A stretch of DNA of 64,000 nt from Allomyces arbusculus (Eukaryota > Blastocladiomycota > Blastocladiomycetes > Blastocladiales > Blastocladiaceae). Below the pieces are notes generated by a model. The model searched no databases, was not told the origin of the DNA, and saw only the letters and a list, made by a program, of their open reading frames with translations. Both the position numbers and the translations under genes were made by a program. The stretch lies in NCBI GenBank assembly GCA_027604705.1, contig JADHYV010000066.1:38289-102288 (forward strand), in the 5' to 3' direction. Below are positions 10,047-20,578 of this stretch, one piece after another. Within the stretch, counting starts at the first letter, position 1. The number at the start of each line of letters is the position of its first letter.

Positions 10047-12131
10047 ATGCCCGGGCAGACGGTCGACCCGCGCTACGCGCACTCTGCGGTCCTCGTCAAC
10101 CAGCAGCTGTACCTGCTCGGAGGCCATCTCGCGGGCGGCGGCGCGTCCCTCTCGCAAGTCCTCTCCGTCAATCTGACGACACCATGGGCGGTCTCTGGCG
10201 TGCCGTACGTGCAGCGAGCCGTGACGACCGCTGCGCCCACGGCCCGGAATGGCGTTTCGCTCTCGGCGTGTCGCGCGCAGTCACGGTCGGCGATCCGGTG
10301 TGTTGGTGGGCTCGAGGGTGGCGATGCGCTGCCGAGCGAGTTGCTCGAGTTGGTGTATACGCTCGAGGATAACAAGTGGACGGTCGTCAAGGGGCTCGGC
10401 ACACGGCCGGCGTCACGGTTCGGGCACGCGGTGGCCGTGACCAACGGGACGATGTATGTGTTTGGCGGCGCAACTGCGGTCCCGAATTGTATGTGCACTT
10501 CGCTTCGCTCGAATCGTCTTTGATGCGCGCACACGCTCGCGCGGCATCTGGTTGCCCGCTCTTCGCGGATCTCGCTGATCACGCTCCCCGTCACTTCCTC
10601 TGGTAGCGCTCTCCAACGTACCCGGTGGGATCATGGCCGACTTTGCGTTGCTCAATCTCGCGACCAACACCTGGTCGACGGGCCCTTCGGGTTCGTGGCT
10701 ACCGGCCGTTGCGCAAGGCACGCTCACGCCGATCCGTGCCGCACCCCACTTACTCGTCGCGATTGGCGGCGTCACGGCCAACAAGACGCTGCAGGACATG
10801 AGTTCCGTGTGGGTGTTTGATACGAAAACGCTCGCATGGACAAAGTACCACGTCGCCGACCCGCCACCTGCGGCCCGCCGTGGGCATGCCGCGTGCTCGC
10901 TCGGGGAGTACACGTATATTCAGGGCGGGACCGATTTAGCGGGGACGGTGCTGTATGCGGATATGTACGCGCTCGCGTATGCGGCGACGCCGGGACCATC
11001 GTTTCGGTGCGTTTTAGTCGATTGTCCCGCCTTGTTGTGCCCTGCTCACCATGAATGACTGGCGTCATCAGGTGGATCCCCATCTACGTGCCGACATCGA
11101 GCAGCGAAATTTCCAGCAACTCGATGCGGTACCCCAGCGGGCGCATGCTGCACGACATGACGTGCGCGACCAAGCAACTGTTCATGTCGTTTGGCCTCGG
11201 CGCGCCCGACGCGACCCCGCTCGACAACAACAAGCCTGACGGCCCAATCGCGTTCCACGGGACCGTTGCGCCGCTGTCCACCCTGCACGTCTACTCGATC
11301 GAGCCCGAACACGTCGGATGGGCCGAGTCGTACTCGCCGCTCTCGGCGCCCGTCATCGGGGACGAAGTGCCGAGCGGAGCAACCACAACTACGGGCGACG
11401 ACAACAGCGGACTGTCAGTACCTGTGATTGCCGGCATTTCTGTCGCGTGCTTTGCCGTGGTCGTGGCCTGCCTCGTTGCGTTCATCCTGTACCGGCAGCG
11501 GCACCGCGACAAGAAGGAGCAGCAAGAATTCTCGGCCGCGATCACGGCGATGCAAATCAGCAACAAGCCGCAGTCTGGAGCCAACCCGGCGACCTACGTC
11601 GACCAGGAGTCTGCGATCCTACCTGCCGCCGCACCCGTCCTCTCCCCACCCGCCACGGCCCTCTCGCGCGGCCCCTCCATGGCCGCCTCCGCCCGCCCAC
11701 CCTCGCACCCGCCGTCTCGCCCCATGTCCGCCGCGACCGGGGACGTGAACATCCTATACATGGGCCCTGCACAACCGTACCCGCCGATCGTGACGACGCG
11801 GCCCGTCGTGCCCGTTGTCGGAGTCGTGGGCAGCATGCACTCGCCGCCGCTCGGCGCGTCGCCGCAACCGCCGCCGCCGCCGATTTCCAACGTGCCCGTG
11901 ACCACGCCCGTCCCGCGGCGCCGGTCGTCCGGGAGCGGGTCGATGCGCGCGCCGTCGCGCGTGCCGACGCCCGGGGCCAGGGCGTCGCCGACGGTCCCGC
12001 CGCACCAGCCGGCAAGTGCGACAGTCGGAGGTGCGGGCGGGCCGGGGGCAGGACCGGCGCCGCCATTGGCCAAGGATTTGGACGACGCGGCGAGTATTGC
12101 GTCGGTCGAGAGCGGGATTCAGTTTGCGTAG
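10047..12131 (+). CDS. Kelch-repeat protein with single C-terminal membrane span
   Basis: Three exons, 10047-10488, 10607-11006 and 11072-12131, encode 633 residues; donors are GTATGT and GTGCGT. The N-terminal half carries kelch-type blades: YAHSAVLVNQQLYLLGG, RFGHAVAVTNGTMYVFGG, and RRGHAACSLGEYTYIQGG. A single hydrophobic helix follows (about 455-478, VIAGISVACFAVVVACLVAFI), then a basic stop-transfer RQRHRDKK. The cytoplasmic tail is long, Pro/Ser-rich and low complexity. This is the layout of fungal type I kelch surface proteins, whose propeller faces the outside. Oddly, no signal peptide is seen at the chosen ATG (good ACCATG context), so either an upstream exon is missing from the model or insertion uses the single span. 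The ligand is unknown. Confidence 0.78.
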
Positions 12132-12438
12132 AAACTCGCTGGTGGCTAGAGATAAGATGTTTTTTTTTGTTTTGTTTTGAGCTGTTCGTGCAGGGTTCGT
12201 TTTATGCGCCTGGCTGCCATGCCAGGTTTTTGGAGTTGCTGTGAATGTGCTATTGTTTTCTGATTTTTTTCTTCATTTTTTTTTTTTTGCGCTCTGTTGG
12301 AGACGATGCCGACCAGACACTCGGTTTTGAATTGGGACCACATAGAAGACGAATGAATGGGTTTTTACCGTATCTTTGGCACAACAGACTACAAACTAAG
12401 ATCAACGCGTGCGCGACACTCATGCGCACCTACTCCAC
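12132..12438. other. Convergent 3' regions with poly-T tracts
   Basis: About 300 nt lies between two convergent stop codons. It contains T-runs (TTTTTTTTTGTTTTG near 12160 and a 12-T tract near 12277-12288) and is the most AT-rich patch in the neighbourhood. It likely holds the overlapping 3' UTRs and poly(A) signals of the kelch gene and the acidic secreted protein. Confidence 0.5.
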
Positions 12439-14154
12439 CTAGTAAAAATTCTCTGACGTGCCAACGACCGGCGTGGCCGCCGGTGCCACTGTACTCGCCG
12501 TGGTGCTGGTTGACGTGGCTGCAGCGGCACTGGTCGACGCTGGCGCAACAGGTGCCGAAGGCGCCGCTGCCAACACCGTAGTACTCGTCACAGCCGCGAC
12601 TGTCGTCGCCAGCGGCGCGAATTCCGTGAGCGTCGCGTCAGCAACCGTCGTGCTGACTTCGAGCGCGCCCTTGGCTACGGGGTCTGCGCCGTCGCAGTCC
12701 TTTTCGACAACGACCGTCACGACTTCATCCTCGCAATCATCTTCGGCCGTGGGTTCCTCGTCGTCGCACTCGTCCTCGGCAGCTGCGTCCTCCTCGTCAT
12801 CACAATCCTCGTCCGCGCCCGACTCGGGTTCTTCGTCGTTGCAATCATCTTCCCCGCTCGCGGGTTCTTCGTTGCCGCACTCGTCCCCGTTCGCCGGCTC
12901 CTCATCATCGCACACGCAGTCGCACTTATCGTCCTTCCCGGCGCCGGGCGTCGATGGCGCGCCCGCTGTCGGCTGCTGCGTCGGTGCAGGGACCAGGATC
13001 GTCGACGTGATCACTTCCCCATCGACCACGATCGTCGTCACCGTCGCGATCGGAGTCGATGCCGCCGGATCCTGCGTCGCCGTTGGTGTTGGGCCCGTAC
13101 CCACGCCGAGATCGTACCCGGGCGAGACGGGCGAGGCCGCGGGCGGAGCGTTCGTGGGGCCGCTGCCGTAGACGTAGGTGCCCGTGGGCGGCGCGGGGGT
13201 CGCGCCGCTCGATTCGGAGCCGTAGATGTAGGTGCCGGTCGCGGAGGGCGCGGGTGGAGCGACGGTTGGGACGGGCGGTGCAGAGCTCGTCGGGGCGGGC
13301 AGCGCAGTGTCAGGGGGCAATGCGGTGCTGGTGATGGGACGCGTCGGGCCGTCCGCGGGCGGCGTGGTCGAGGGTGTGGGCGACGCGCTGCCGTTCGATT
13401 TGGAAGCGGGGGCAGTCGATGGCGACGGGTACGTAATGGTTGAGGTGGAGGTGATGGCCGACGTGGTCGCGCTCGACTGTGTGACCGTGCCGTACGCCGT
13501 GGTCGTGGTGATCGTGCCCATGCTCGTTGACAAACTGGTGGAGAGCGGTGCGCTGGTGGAGAACGTGGCGCTGGTGGTCGCTGATGCGGTCTCGGTCACG
13601 GTGCGCGTCGCGCTCGTGCTGGACGCCGATCTGGTCGTGATCGCGGTCCCAGTCGAGATAGTGGTCCCAGTCGCCAGCACTTGACCGCCAGTCGACGTCG
13701 ACGTGATCGCTGTCGAAGTCGTGCTCGCCGTCCCAATCGCCGTCGCTTGGCTGGTCGACAAAATTGGTGTCGAAGACGCGGGCGGCGCCGTATACACCGC
13801 CGTACTCGTCAACGCCGTCGTCGCGCTGGGCACGGACGACCGCGGCGACTCAGAGGCCGTCGGAACCGCGCTCGATTGCACCGTGCTGCTCGCGATCGGC
13901 GCGGAACTACTCGGCCGCGTAATCACAGGCACGGGCACGTCCGGCGTGCTCGATGCCGACGTGATGGGCGGGACGATCACGGGCATGGGCGGAGTTGTCG
14001 CGTTCGACGACGTGGGCGTGCTTGATGGCACGTCAACGGGCGGGCCGTACGGGTCGACGGGCCGCGCGTGCGCCGAAAAGGCCGCAAAGAGCGCGGCGGC
14101 GGCGAGGATCGCGAGAATGCGGGTGGGGCGCGGCCGGCAGGGTACGGTCGGCAT
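12439..14154 (-). CDS. Secreted Ser/Thr/Pro-rich wall-type protein with an acidic Cys-rich module
   Basis: A single exon encodes 571 residues. The start MPTVPCRPRPTRILAIL opens a signal peptide (n-region with Arg, core LAILAAAALFAAF, cleavage near AHA). A long Ser/Thr/Ala/Pro region follows, then tyrosine motifs GTYIYGS and GTYVYGS. A conserved-looking TTIVVDGEVITSTILV stretch comes next, followed by an acidic module of about 90 residues (about 400-490) rich in Asp/Glu with regularly spaced single Cys (DCDDEE, ECDDEE, DCEDEV). The C-terminus is SENFY. No catalytic domain or GPI signal is evident. Composition suggests a heavily O-glycosylated wall or extracellular protein; the acidic module might bind Ca2+ or a basic partner. 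In-frame ATGs upstream of the signal peptide are ignored because they would bury it. It appears distantly related to the protein at 392-2532. Confidence 0.78.
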   Translation of the reverse strand: MPTVPCRPRPTRILAILAAAALFAAFSAHARPVDPYGPPVDVPSSTPTSSNATTPPMPVIVPPITSASSTPDVPVPVITRPSSSAPIASSTVQSSAVPTASESPRSSVPSATTALTSTAVYTAPPASSTPILSTSQATAIGTASTTSTAITSTSTGGQVLATGTTISTGTAITTRSASSTSATRTVTETASATTSATFSTSAPLSTSLSTSMGTITTTTAYGTVTQSSATTSAITSTSTITYPSPSTAPASKSNGSASPTPSTTPPADGPTRPITSTALPPDTALPAPTSSAPPVPTVAPPAPSATGTYIYGSESSGATPAPPTGTYVYGSGPTNAPPAASPVSPGYDLGVGTGPTPTATQDPAASTPIATVTTIVVDGEVITSTILVPAPTQQPTAGAPSTPGAGKDDKCDCVCDDEEPANGDECGNEEPASGEDDCNDEEPESGADEDCDDEEDAAAEDECDDEEPTAEDDCEDEVVTVVVEKDCDGADPVAKGALEVSTTVADATLTEFAPLATTVAAVTSTTVLAAAPSAPVAPASTSAAAATSTSTTASTVAPAATPVVGTSENFY

Positions 14155-14419
14155 GTTGATGGTCAAATGGGTGGGGGATCGTCTACGGTTGCGCCGTGCG
14201 AGCAGAGGGAGGTCTATGAAGGCCGGGGAGGCTGCAGAGTGTGGGGGGAGCGTCGCGGTATTTGAACCCGTCTCTGAGAGTCTTGCCTCGTCATGAATGG
14301 CGCGTGCTCCGGTGCACGCATGCTGCTCACCCATGCACGCGGCCCATCAGTTCATGAATCAGTGAGCGCGAACTGGTGCTGGCGTCTATCGCAAGAAAAA
14401 CGGCAGGGGTGGACGGATG

Positions 14420-14470
14420 TTCAGGCAGTTTGCCTGAGATAGGCTCGCCAATGTGAGCAAACTGCCTGAA
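14420..14470. repeat. Perfect 14-bp inverted repeat (hairpin)
   Basis: TTCAGGCAGTTTGC at 14420-14433 is the exact reverse complement of GCAAACTGCCTGAA at 14457-14470, with a 23-nt loop. It lies about 270 nt upstream of the acidic secreted protein's start on the other strand. It could be a dyad regulatory site, the end of a lost mobile element, or chance; nothing in the sequence decides. Confidence 0.7.
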
Positions 14471-14499
14471 GACGCAATTAATCCCTTGGTCTCGACGCC

Positions 14500-15300
14500 A
14501 CCCACGGCGTCATGATTTTGGGCATTTTCTGGAGCAGTGTTGCTTTCCACCTTGCTTCTCCACCCGATTCTGATCCATTCCATCCTTCGGGTGTTCACGA
14601 TGCCGCGGCCAAGACGGCCCCATGGTGGTACCTCCCCAACTGTGGGTTGCTTTTGACGATTGCTTTCGCGACAGGCATGGATTACGACAAGATCTTTGAT
14701 GCTGGATCATGGCAAAGTCGCTGAGTTTGATTCGCCCAAGACGTTGCTGGCGGGCCAAGAGTCGGTGATTTAGTCGTTGGCCAAAGAGAGCAAGCCGATT
14801 TGACTAATTGGTTGACGTCTGCTTTGCAAAATTCCATTTCTGTTTGCATACGTGCCGCGGCAGTGTTCATTCAAATCAGGGTGTGCCCAGGATGGGGGAT
14901 GGGGCAGCATTTAGGCCATGCATGGGTCACCTCGAGCGGCGGCGGCGCATTTGACGTCAAATGCGAGCAACATTGCGCGTCGCCGCGACGACGGTGAGAT
15001 TCATTGTGCCACGTTGGCATACAGTTTGAAGACCAATGTCAACATCGGTCTGATCATCAACAGGACAGGCTCCAAACTCCAACAAGCTACGCATGTTAGC
15101 ATGAGGCCAAATCATACCTCATAGCAATGCCTGGATCGCGATGATGTTCGTGTCCAGGGGCACCTCAAGCGCGTCAGTGGTGCCCGCCCTCCGGTCATTG
15201 TCTTTGCTAAACGCCCGGATTTTGACGGCGACCCAGTATTTTCGGCGCAGCGCCATGCCGGTTACCAAGGCCAAGAACGACACGACCGTGGCACTCTGAA
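14500..15300 (-). pseudogene. Decayed protein-coding sequence, family uncertain
   Basis: Minus-strand segments read like coding sequence but are interrupted. About 15297-15127 reads ALRRKYWVAVKIRAF... and ends at TGA; it is preceded by a good CAGTTCAG acceptor. About 15088-14950 reads LLEFGACPVDDQTDVDIGLQ...; between them sits a 31-nt GTATGA...GCTAAC...TAG stretch that looks like a very short intron. Around 14740-14710 the motif GRIKLSDFAMI resembles the kinase DFG region (VKxSDF). Frames change and stops intervene. The segments may come from one broken gene (LLEFGA-type ankyrin plus kinase is one reading) or be chance. The identity is not established. Confidence 0.3.
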
Positions 15301-15711
15301 CTGAACATCAGTACTAGATAAGGGAATCAACTGCTGCAGCGAAGGCCAGGTTGCAATCAATGCTCTGCTCATCGGCGCGAGAGAAAAATAACTCTCGTCC
15401 ACCGGGATGCGGGAATGGAGATATCAGCGGTCGCCAAGAGAGCCGAATCAATCGGTGCGAGCTAGGTGGGGTAGGGTGGGCGGGCAAACGAAGACCAAAA
15501 AAGCGACCAGCAATCAAAGGAGAGAGCATGGTGGAAAAGATCCATCGTGATTAAGAAAAACCAATTGCGCAGCGAGCTGTCCGTGGGAATATGAAAAAAT
15601 GGATCAAAATTTGATGAGGAAGGAGTGGGTAGAGGGGTGCGGCAGCAATATGCCTTCATGCAGTGCGAACGACGACACTGGCCCGGAACGGCGGCAGCAG
15701 TACGAGATTGA

Positions 15712-17947
15712 CTACGGCACCGTCGTGATGTCCGCGGCAGGCCATGACGTGTGCCCGGCCGGTGCCCCAACGGTTGGTGTTGGTGGTGGCGAAACGAGTC
15801 CGGACCTTGACCGCGCAAGGCCGTGCAATTCACCCTCGAGAAACTCGATCCGAGGAAACAGTTCGTTCATTCGTGCCGCGCAAAACGCGACCGTATGCCC
15901 GGTTGTCGCCATGGCCGGGCTCGACACGTCGATCGCGAGCTCGCGGAAGAGGTGGTACCGCGCAATACTGCCCGACGTGGCGCCAGGTGCGGGCTCGAGG
16001 GTCGTCTCCGAATGGGCGAGGTGCGCGATCACGTTGAGCGCGACGTTAATGGTCGCGGCCGCGAGCACGACCGGGTGCGCGCCGAGAAGACTCGCGTCGC
16101 CGAGTGCCGCGATCAAGTAATGTTGTGCGATACCGATGAGCGGACTGAGCCAGCGTTGCGGCAAGAGCCCCTGCTGTTGCTCATCTTGCGACCCGATCGC
16201 GAGCTCGGTTGTCAACAGCAGCGGGCCAACGATCGGCTGCAGGAATGGCGCGAGGTAGGCGTCGAGTCCCGGCGTGCGCAGCAGCTCGTAGAGCGCGTCC
16301 ATGGCGGTCGGGCGACTGAGCTGGTACTCGAGTGTCACGGCCACGGACCGCTTGGCCTCGCGCACGCTGGCCGCCGTGTACTGGTCCAGCTCGACGATCG
16401 GAGCGAGGTCGGCGACAAGCGGGTCGTCGTACTCTTCTTCAATCACGGCAGCGAGGCTCAGGCATGCGACAGTGAGCAGCCGCCATTGCGGCGCGGCGAG
16501 CAGCGGGCGGGTCGGATGGTCGGCAGTGGCCTTGGCAGCAGCAGCAGCAGCAGCAGCAGATGCCGGCGCGTGCCCCGTGAAGACGCGCTGCGTGTAGGCG
16601 TCGATGAGGCAGACGGCGCGCATGACCGTCGGGGGCGAGTAGCGAAAGTTCTCAATCGACGTGTTGATCTGGTGGGTGAAGAGAAGGTGGGATCGGATCG
16701 GCAAGGCGAAGCCGCGGGTCAGTGTGTGCCAGGCCCAAACGGAACGTGGAACGGCACGGGGCGCGGGCGTGGGGTGGGCGCGACCATCGGTTGGGGGTGA
16801 GAGCGCGAACGGCGGCCGACTGCGCCACTGTGAGGGTGGCGTGGACGACGCGTCGTACAACTGCCTGCATTATGCACCTTCGGCGCTATGTGCCGTGCAG
16901 CGCATGCACACGCACAACGCACGTGCACGCCTGGTTGCACTGACATGGACGGCCATGATCGACATGAATGCGCCACGCCGACCGACCAACCGACTGGCCC
17001 GCGGCGACGAAGACCACGTCGTCGTGCTTCCGTGTTCTCCCGCGTTGCCCGTCCATCAATAAAAGAATGTCGCCACAAGTCACCGCAGGGCGCGCCGCCA
17101 AATCGCCCGTGTGCCCGCCCAACTGCCTGCCCAACGCGTTGCCGAGGTCGCCGGAGCGTAGCACACACGCTCGGTGACCTGAAGAGAGAAGAAGAAGACG
17201 AAGAAGGAGAAGAGGCGCAAAAACGCGTACCTGCTGGAGGGACTTGACGGCCACATAGCGTTGCGCAGCGTACTGGGGAATGGCAAGCATCACGGCCGGG
17301 TCGGTGGACGCCGCATGCGCCGTGTCAGCCGCCTTGATGAGCCTGATGAGGCTTGGGTGCAGTCGCAAGAACCGAGGCCCAGCGGCAGCAGCGTGATGGT
17401 CAGGGTGGTGGTGGTCGAGAAACCCACGAACATGCACCACGAGCTGCATCGGCGCCAGGACGGCAATGGCCGGGACCGACCAGAGCGGGGCCACAATGAT
17501 GAGCCAGCTTGACGGCAGTGATGGCAGCAGCGGTGGCTGGTCGGCAATGGCGGCAGTCGAAGAAGTGCGAGGGGAGCGTGACGCGGTCGCGGGCGTGGGG
17601 TTCGTGGGTCCCATGGCCCTCGTAATGGGTGCCGATGCCAGTGCCGCGGGGGCAGGGGCACTGGGTGGCGGGTGTGGTGCCGGCGCGGGCCCCGCGCTGC
17701 TCGCTGCCACGCTCGACGACGATGAGACTGGTGTGGTCGGGGTGAGCGGCTGCATCAAGGCGGTCGTGGCGACAACTGGTGCGGTCGCCGGCTGGGTGGC
17801 GCCCAGCGCCAGACCATCGGCCAAGTGCACCAGCGGCCGCAGATCGGCAGCGGTTGCGGCGGCGGCAGCAGCAACATTCGCAGCAACGGGCTTGGTCTCG
17901 CCGATAGCATCCCATCGCCTCGAGTGCGGTCGTGTGGCGGGCATCAT
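15712..17947 (-). CDS. Cyclin-domain protein (B-type-like cyclin box)
   Basis: Two exons, 17947-17231 and 16668-15712, are joined across a 562-nt intron with phase 0 on both sides; 557 residues. The N-terminal 130 residues are Ala/Pro/Ser-rich. The cyclin core follows: SPPTVMRAVCLIDAYTQRVF, then the helix pattern WRLLTVACLSLAAVIEEEY, and TAASVREAKRSVAVTLEYQL plus SRPTAMDAL, which corresponds to the family signature (tKxEIlxmExxILxxLxFxLxxPTpxxFL). A second repeat, GAHPVVLAAATINVALNVIAH, matches the C-terminal cyclin fold. Cyclins activate CDKs; which CDK or phase cannot be told. An Ala tract near 16535-16560 is a polyGCA run. The hydrophobic stretch WLIIVAPLWSVPAIAVLAP in exon 1 is unusual for a cyclin and may mean that part of exon 1 is mis-modelled. 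A broken copy lies at 31413-32260. Confidence 0.72.
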
Positions 17948-18563
17948 GGTCGAGTTCGGCTGGTGGCGGGTCGACGGGGTGCGTGGGTGTGGGCGAGGTG
18001 CACGCAAACGAGAGTGCGAGAGGACGCGCGCGGCGAGAGGCGAGAGCAACAAAAGGCGCGCGTGCGCAACAGCAGCAACAGCAACGGCGGAGGGACGACG
18101 AGACCGGGACAGGACGAGGGAGGCGCGCGATCTGAGCGTGATCCAGCCGAACGAGGTGGCGGGGCTGGAGTGGAAGCCGCGAGCGGAGTGGGGAGGGTGG
18201 AAGCACGAAGACGGTGGCCGTGGGCGAGAAAGGTGTGACGACGACGCGCGACGGTTAACCAGCGAGTGTGGCCTGACCAACCGACCGACCGATGCGGGGG
18301 GGATGCGCCCTTTTATCGCCGCGGCAGGCGGGCCACGATGGCGCCAGGCGACTGGCGTTGCCCACTGCCGCGCCTTGAACGATTTTCCGGCAGCGCGCGG
18401 ACGGATGCGTGCGCGCCTTGGTCGGGGGGTAGGGCGTATCTCCGCCCTCCGCCCTCTCGGGTCGCTCAACACTCGCCTTGATGCCTTGCGCGCCGCGTTG
18501 CGCGCCGCGCGACCATGTACCACACAACATTGGAACTCGGCGCGCGCACGCACGCTTTGGCGT

Positions 18564-18600
18564 GCTCTGCTCTGCTCTGCTCTGCTCTGCTCTGCTCTGC
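18564..18600 (+). repeat. (GCTCT)n pentanucleotide microsatellite
   Basis: About seven uninterrupted GCTCT units lie upstream of the cyclin gene, on the opposite strand from it. A single variant unit (TTTGC) follows. Read on the cyclin's strand it is (AGAGC)n. It may sit in the cyclin promoter or 5' UTR and should be length-polymorphic. Confidence 0.85.
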
Positions 18601-18660
18601 TTTGCCCCACCTGTTCATGCGTCCATCCATCCACGGCGGCCCGTCATGGCAAGTTATTGA

Positions 18661-20578
18661 CAGCGGTCGGCCCGCCTGCTGCTTGCGCTCGCGCGCATTG
18701 TGTACTGTGAGTCTCGCTCGCTCACAGCAAGCCAGAGCACAATGACCACTGCCAAGAAGGGTTTACCATGGCGCGCTCATTTTGCAAATACAGTGCTCTC
18801 TAGTCGCGCGGCGGGTCGTTCCGCAAGTGCAGCCATCCATTTCCAACGGCGCCGGGCGCGCCGCCGCACGTAAGTCGCGTGCTTGTCGCTGTCAGTGGCC
18901 GTGTGCCCTGACGGGCTCTCAAGGTTGGGTGCGGCCGGCAGGATTGCCACTTGCCAATTTGCTGCATGGTGGTGCGCGTTTGCCACCGCACCTTGCGATT
19001 GGTGCTGCGGTCCTCCTCCACTTCACGGTCAAGAGTCAAGTGAGATCTCGCGCAGCGGCTCACCCCCCACGGACGCCGCGCTCACGCGCCGCCGTGTCCA
19101 CCCAGCACAGTCGTTGCGCCAACCATTTCGACGCGTCGTACGTGGTGCGCACCGACAACATTGTCCCACCACCCACCCACATATTTAAGCTCCCTGCCGC
19201 GCACGCAACGGATCCGCCCGCCCGGTGGTCGACTGCCCCCCCTCCTCCTCCCCCATCACACCCCTCCTGAGCCCCTACCACCATGATTCTGAGCGCCCCT
19301 TTGATGCGCACGCAGCGCTTCCATGAAGAAGACAGACGCGTCCGCCCAGCGATCACTTGAGCCGCGTTGGACGATCGCTGCCCGTCGCCATCAAGCAGCA
19401 ACGGAAGCGTGCGTGAATGCATGGCGATGAAGCGATGTGCCTAACGCGGTCTTTCTTCTCGCGGGGACCGGTCGCGCCGGGCCGCGTAGGTTCCATTGGT
19501 GGGGTCCAGGTCACCATGACACTGGCCTCGTCTTTTGTGGAACGCGGGCTTGTGGTCGTGCGCATGCGCCCCTTGTGTGCTTTCCCTCCTTGTGGTGTGC
19601 TATGCGATGCGCGCGGCGCCCGGTGAGCGAGAATGATGGCGCGCGATGGGTGTGAATGGACGAGAAGTCATCAAAGGCCGCTTTCTTTCGACGCGCGCGA
19701 GACTTCAACGTGGAGCACTCGAGGTCCTGCTTCGATCAGTTCCCTTCACGCGGCATTTCACGCCGCGGCCCACAAGGGGGACGTACACGGCGTGCCCGAA
19801 GGCGGCAGCTGGCGCAGCGATGGGGACAGTGGCGCAGCGTTGAAGCGGCGCGGTGCCCCTCAATGGGGAGCGCGCTCGTTTGGTCGCCCCTTTGATGGTG
19901 TCGCAAGCACTCGTTTGCCGTTGCTGCGCCCAAGCGTGCCCTTGGTGTCCGCATAGCTGGCGGTGTGCGTGCTTGCAGAGCGTGCTCAATTGCCAGTCCA
20001 GGCGCATGCACCAGCGCCAATGGATTTCAACCTGATCGGCGATGCCGCGGTGCGCGGGACCGATACGGTACCCCCCTCGCAAACGCGTCTTAGACGCATG
20101 GGCGGTGTGCTGCAGCACAGTCGTCAGCAATGTACGCGCCGTGGTTGGCTGCTCGTTTCTTTCGTGGAAGTACTTTCTGGCGTGGAAGACGTCGACGACA
20201 ACGACGACGACGACGACAGCGACAGGCGAGAGAGAAGCGCGGCGCAAACGAGACGGCGGGTGGTGATGACGTTGTGATGGCGGTGGTGGATCGGTCGTGG
20301 TGCAATCGCAGATCGCGGATGCGCGTCGATTGAACATACTAGGTCGATTGGATAATGTCCTGCCAATTTGATAACGCCTTGTGCACGTTTTTAACCCTGG
20401 TCGCACGGCAGGCGTGGGATCGGCCGTGACGTGCGCCTCGTCGATCTGAGACAACGTTGCCAGAGGATAGCGGTGCCTGACAAGACCCGAACCCGCCCTC
20501 TGTAGGCGGAACGCCCGCGCCGACTTTTGCTCCCACACGTTCGAGGAACGGAGAGCATCACCATGTTTATGAATGAGA
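18661..20578. other. Gene-poor region with a possible promoter and short reading frames
   Basis: No recognisable gene. On the plus strand, ATATTTAAG (19181-19189) followed about 100 nt later by ACCACCATG (start 19283) looks like a core promoter with a good start context, but that frame is only 25 codons. A second ATG at 19323 opens a 35-codon Arg/Ala-rich frame ending at 19430. These could be a first exon, a short peptide gene, or a transcribed non-coding RNA. GAC-repeat tracts occur near 20195-20222. The rest reads as chance frames. Confidence 0.3.

Noticed and set aside
16886-17230. Coding reading of the sequence between the two cyclin exons
   Set aside because: The continuous frame past QQ (VRVFAPLLLL...) is pyrimidine-tract translation starting at a GTACGC donor; skipping it joins QYAAQRYVAVKSLQQ to INTSIENF in phase.
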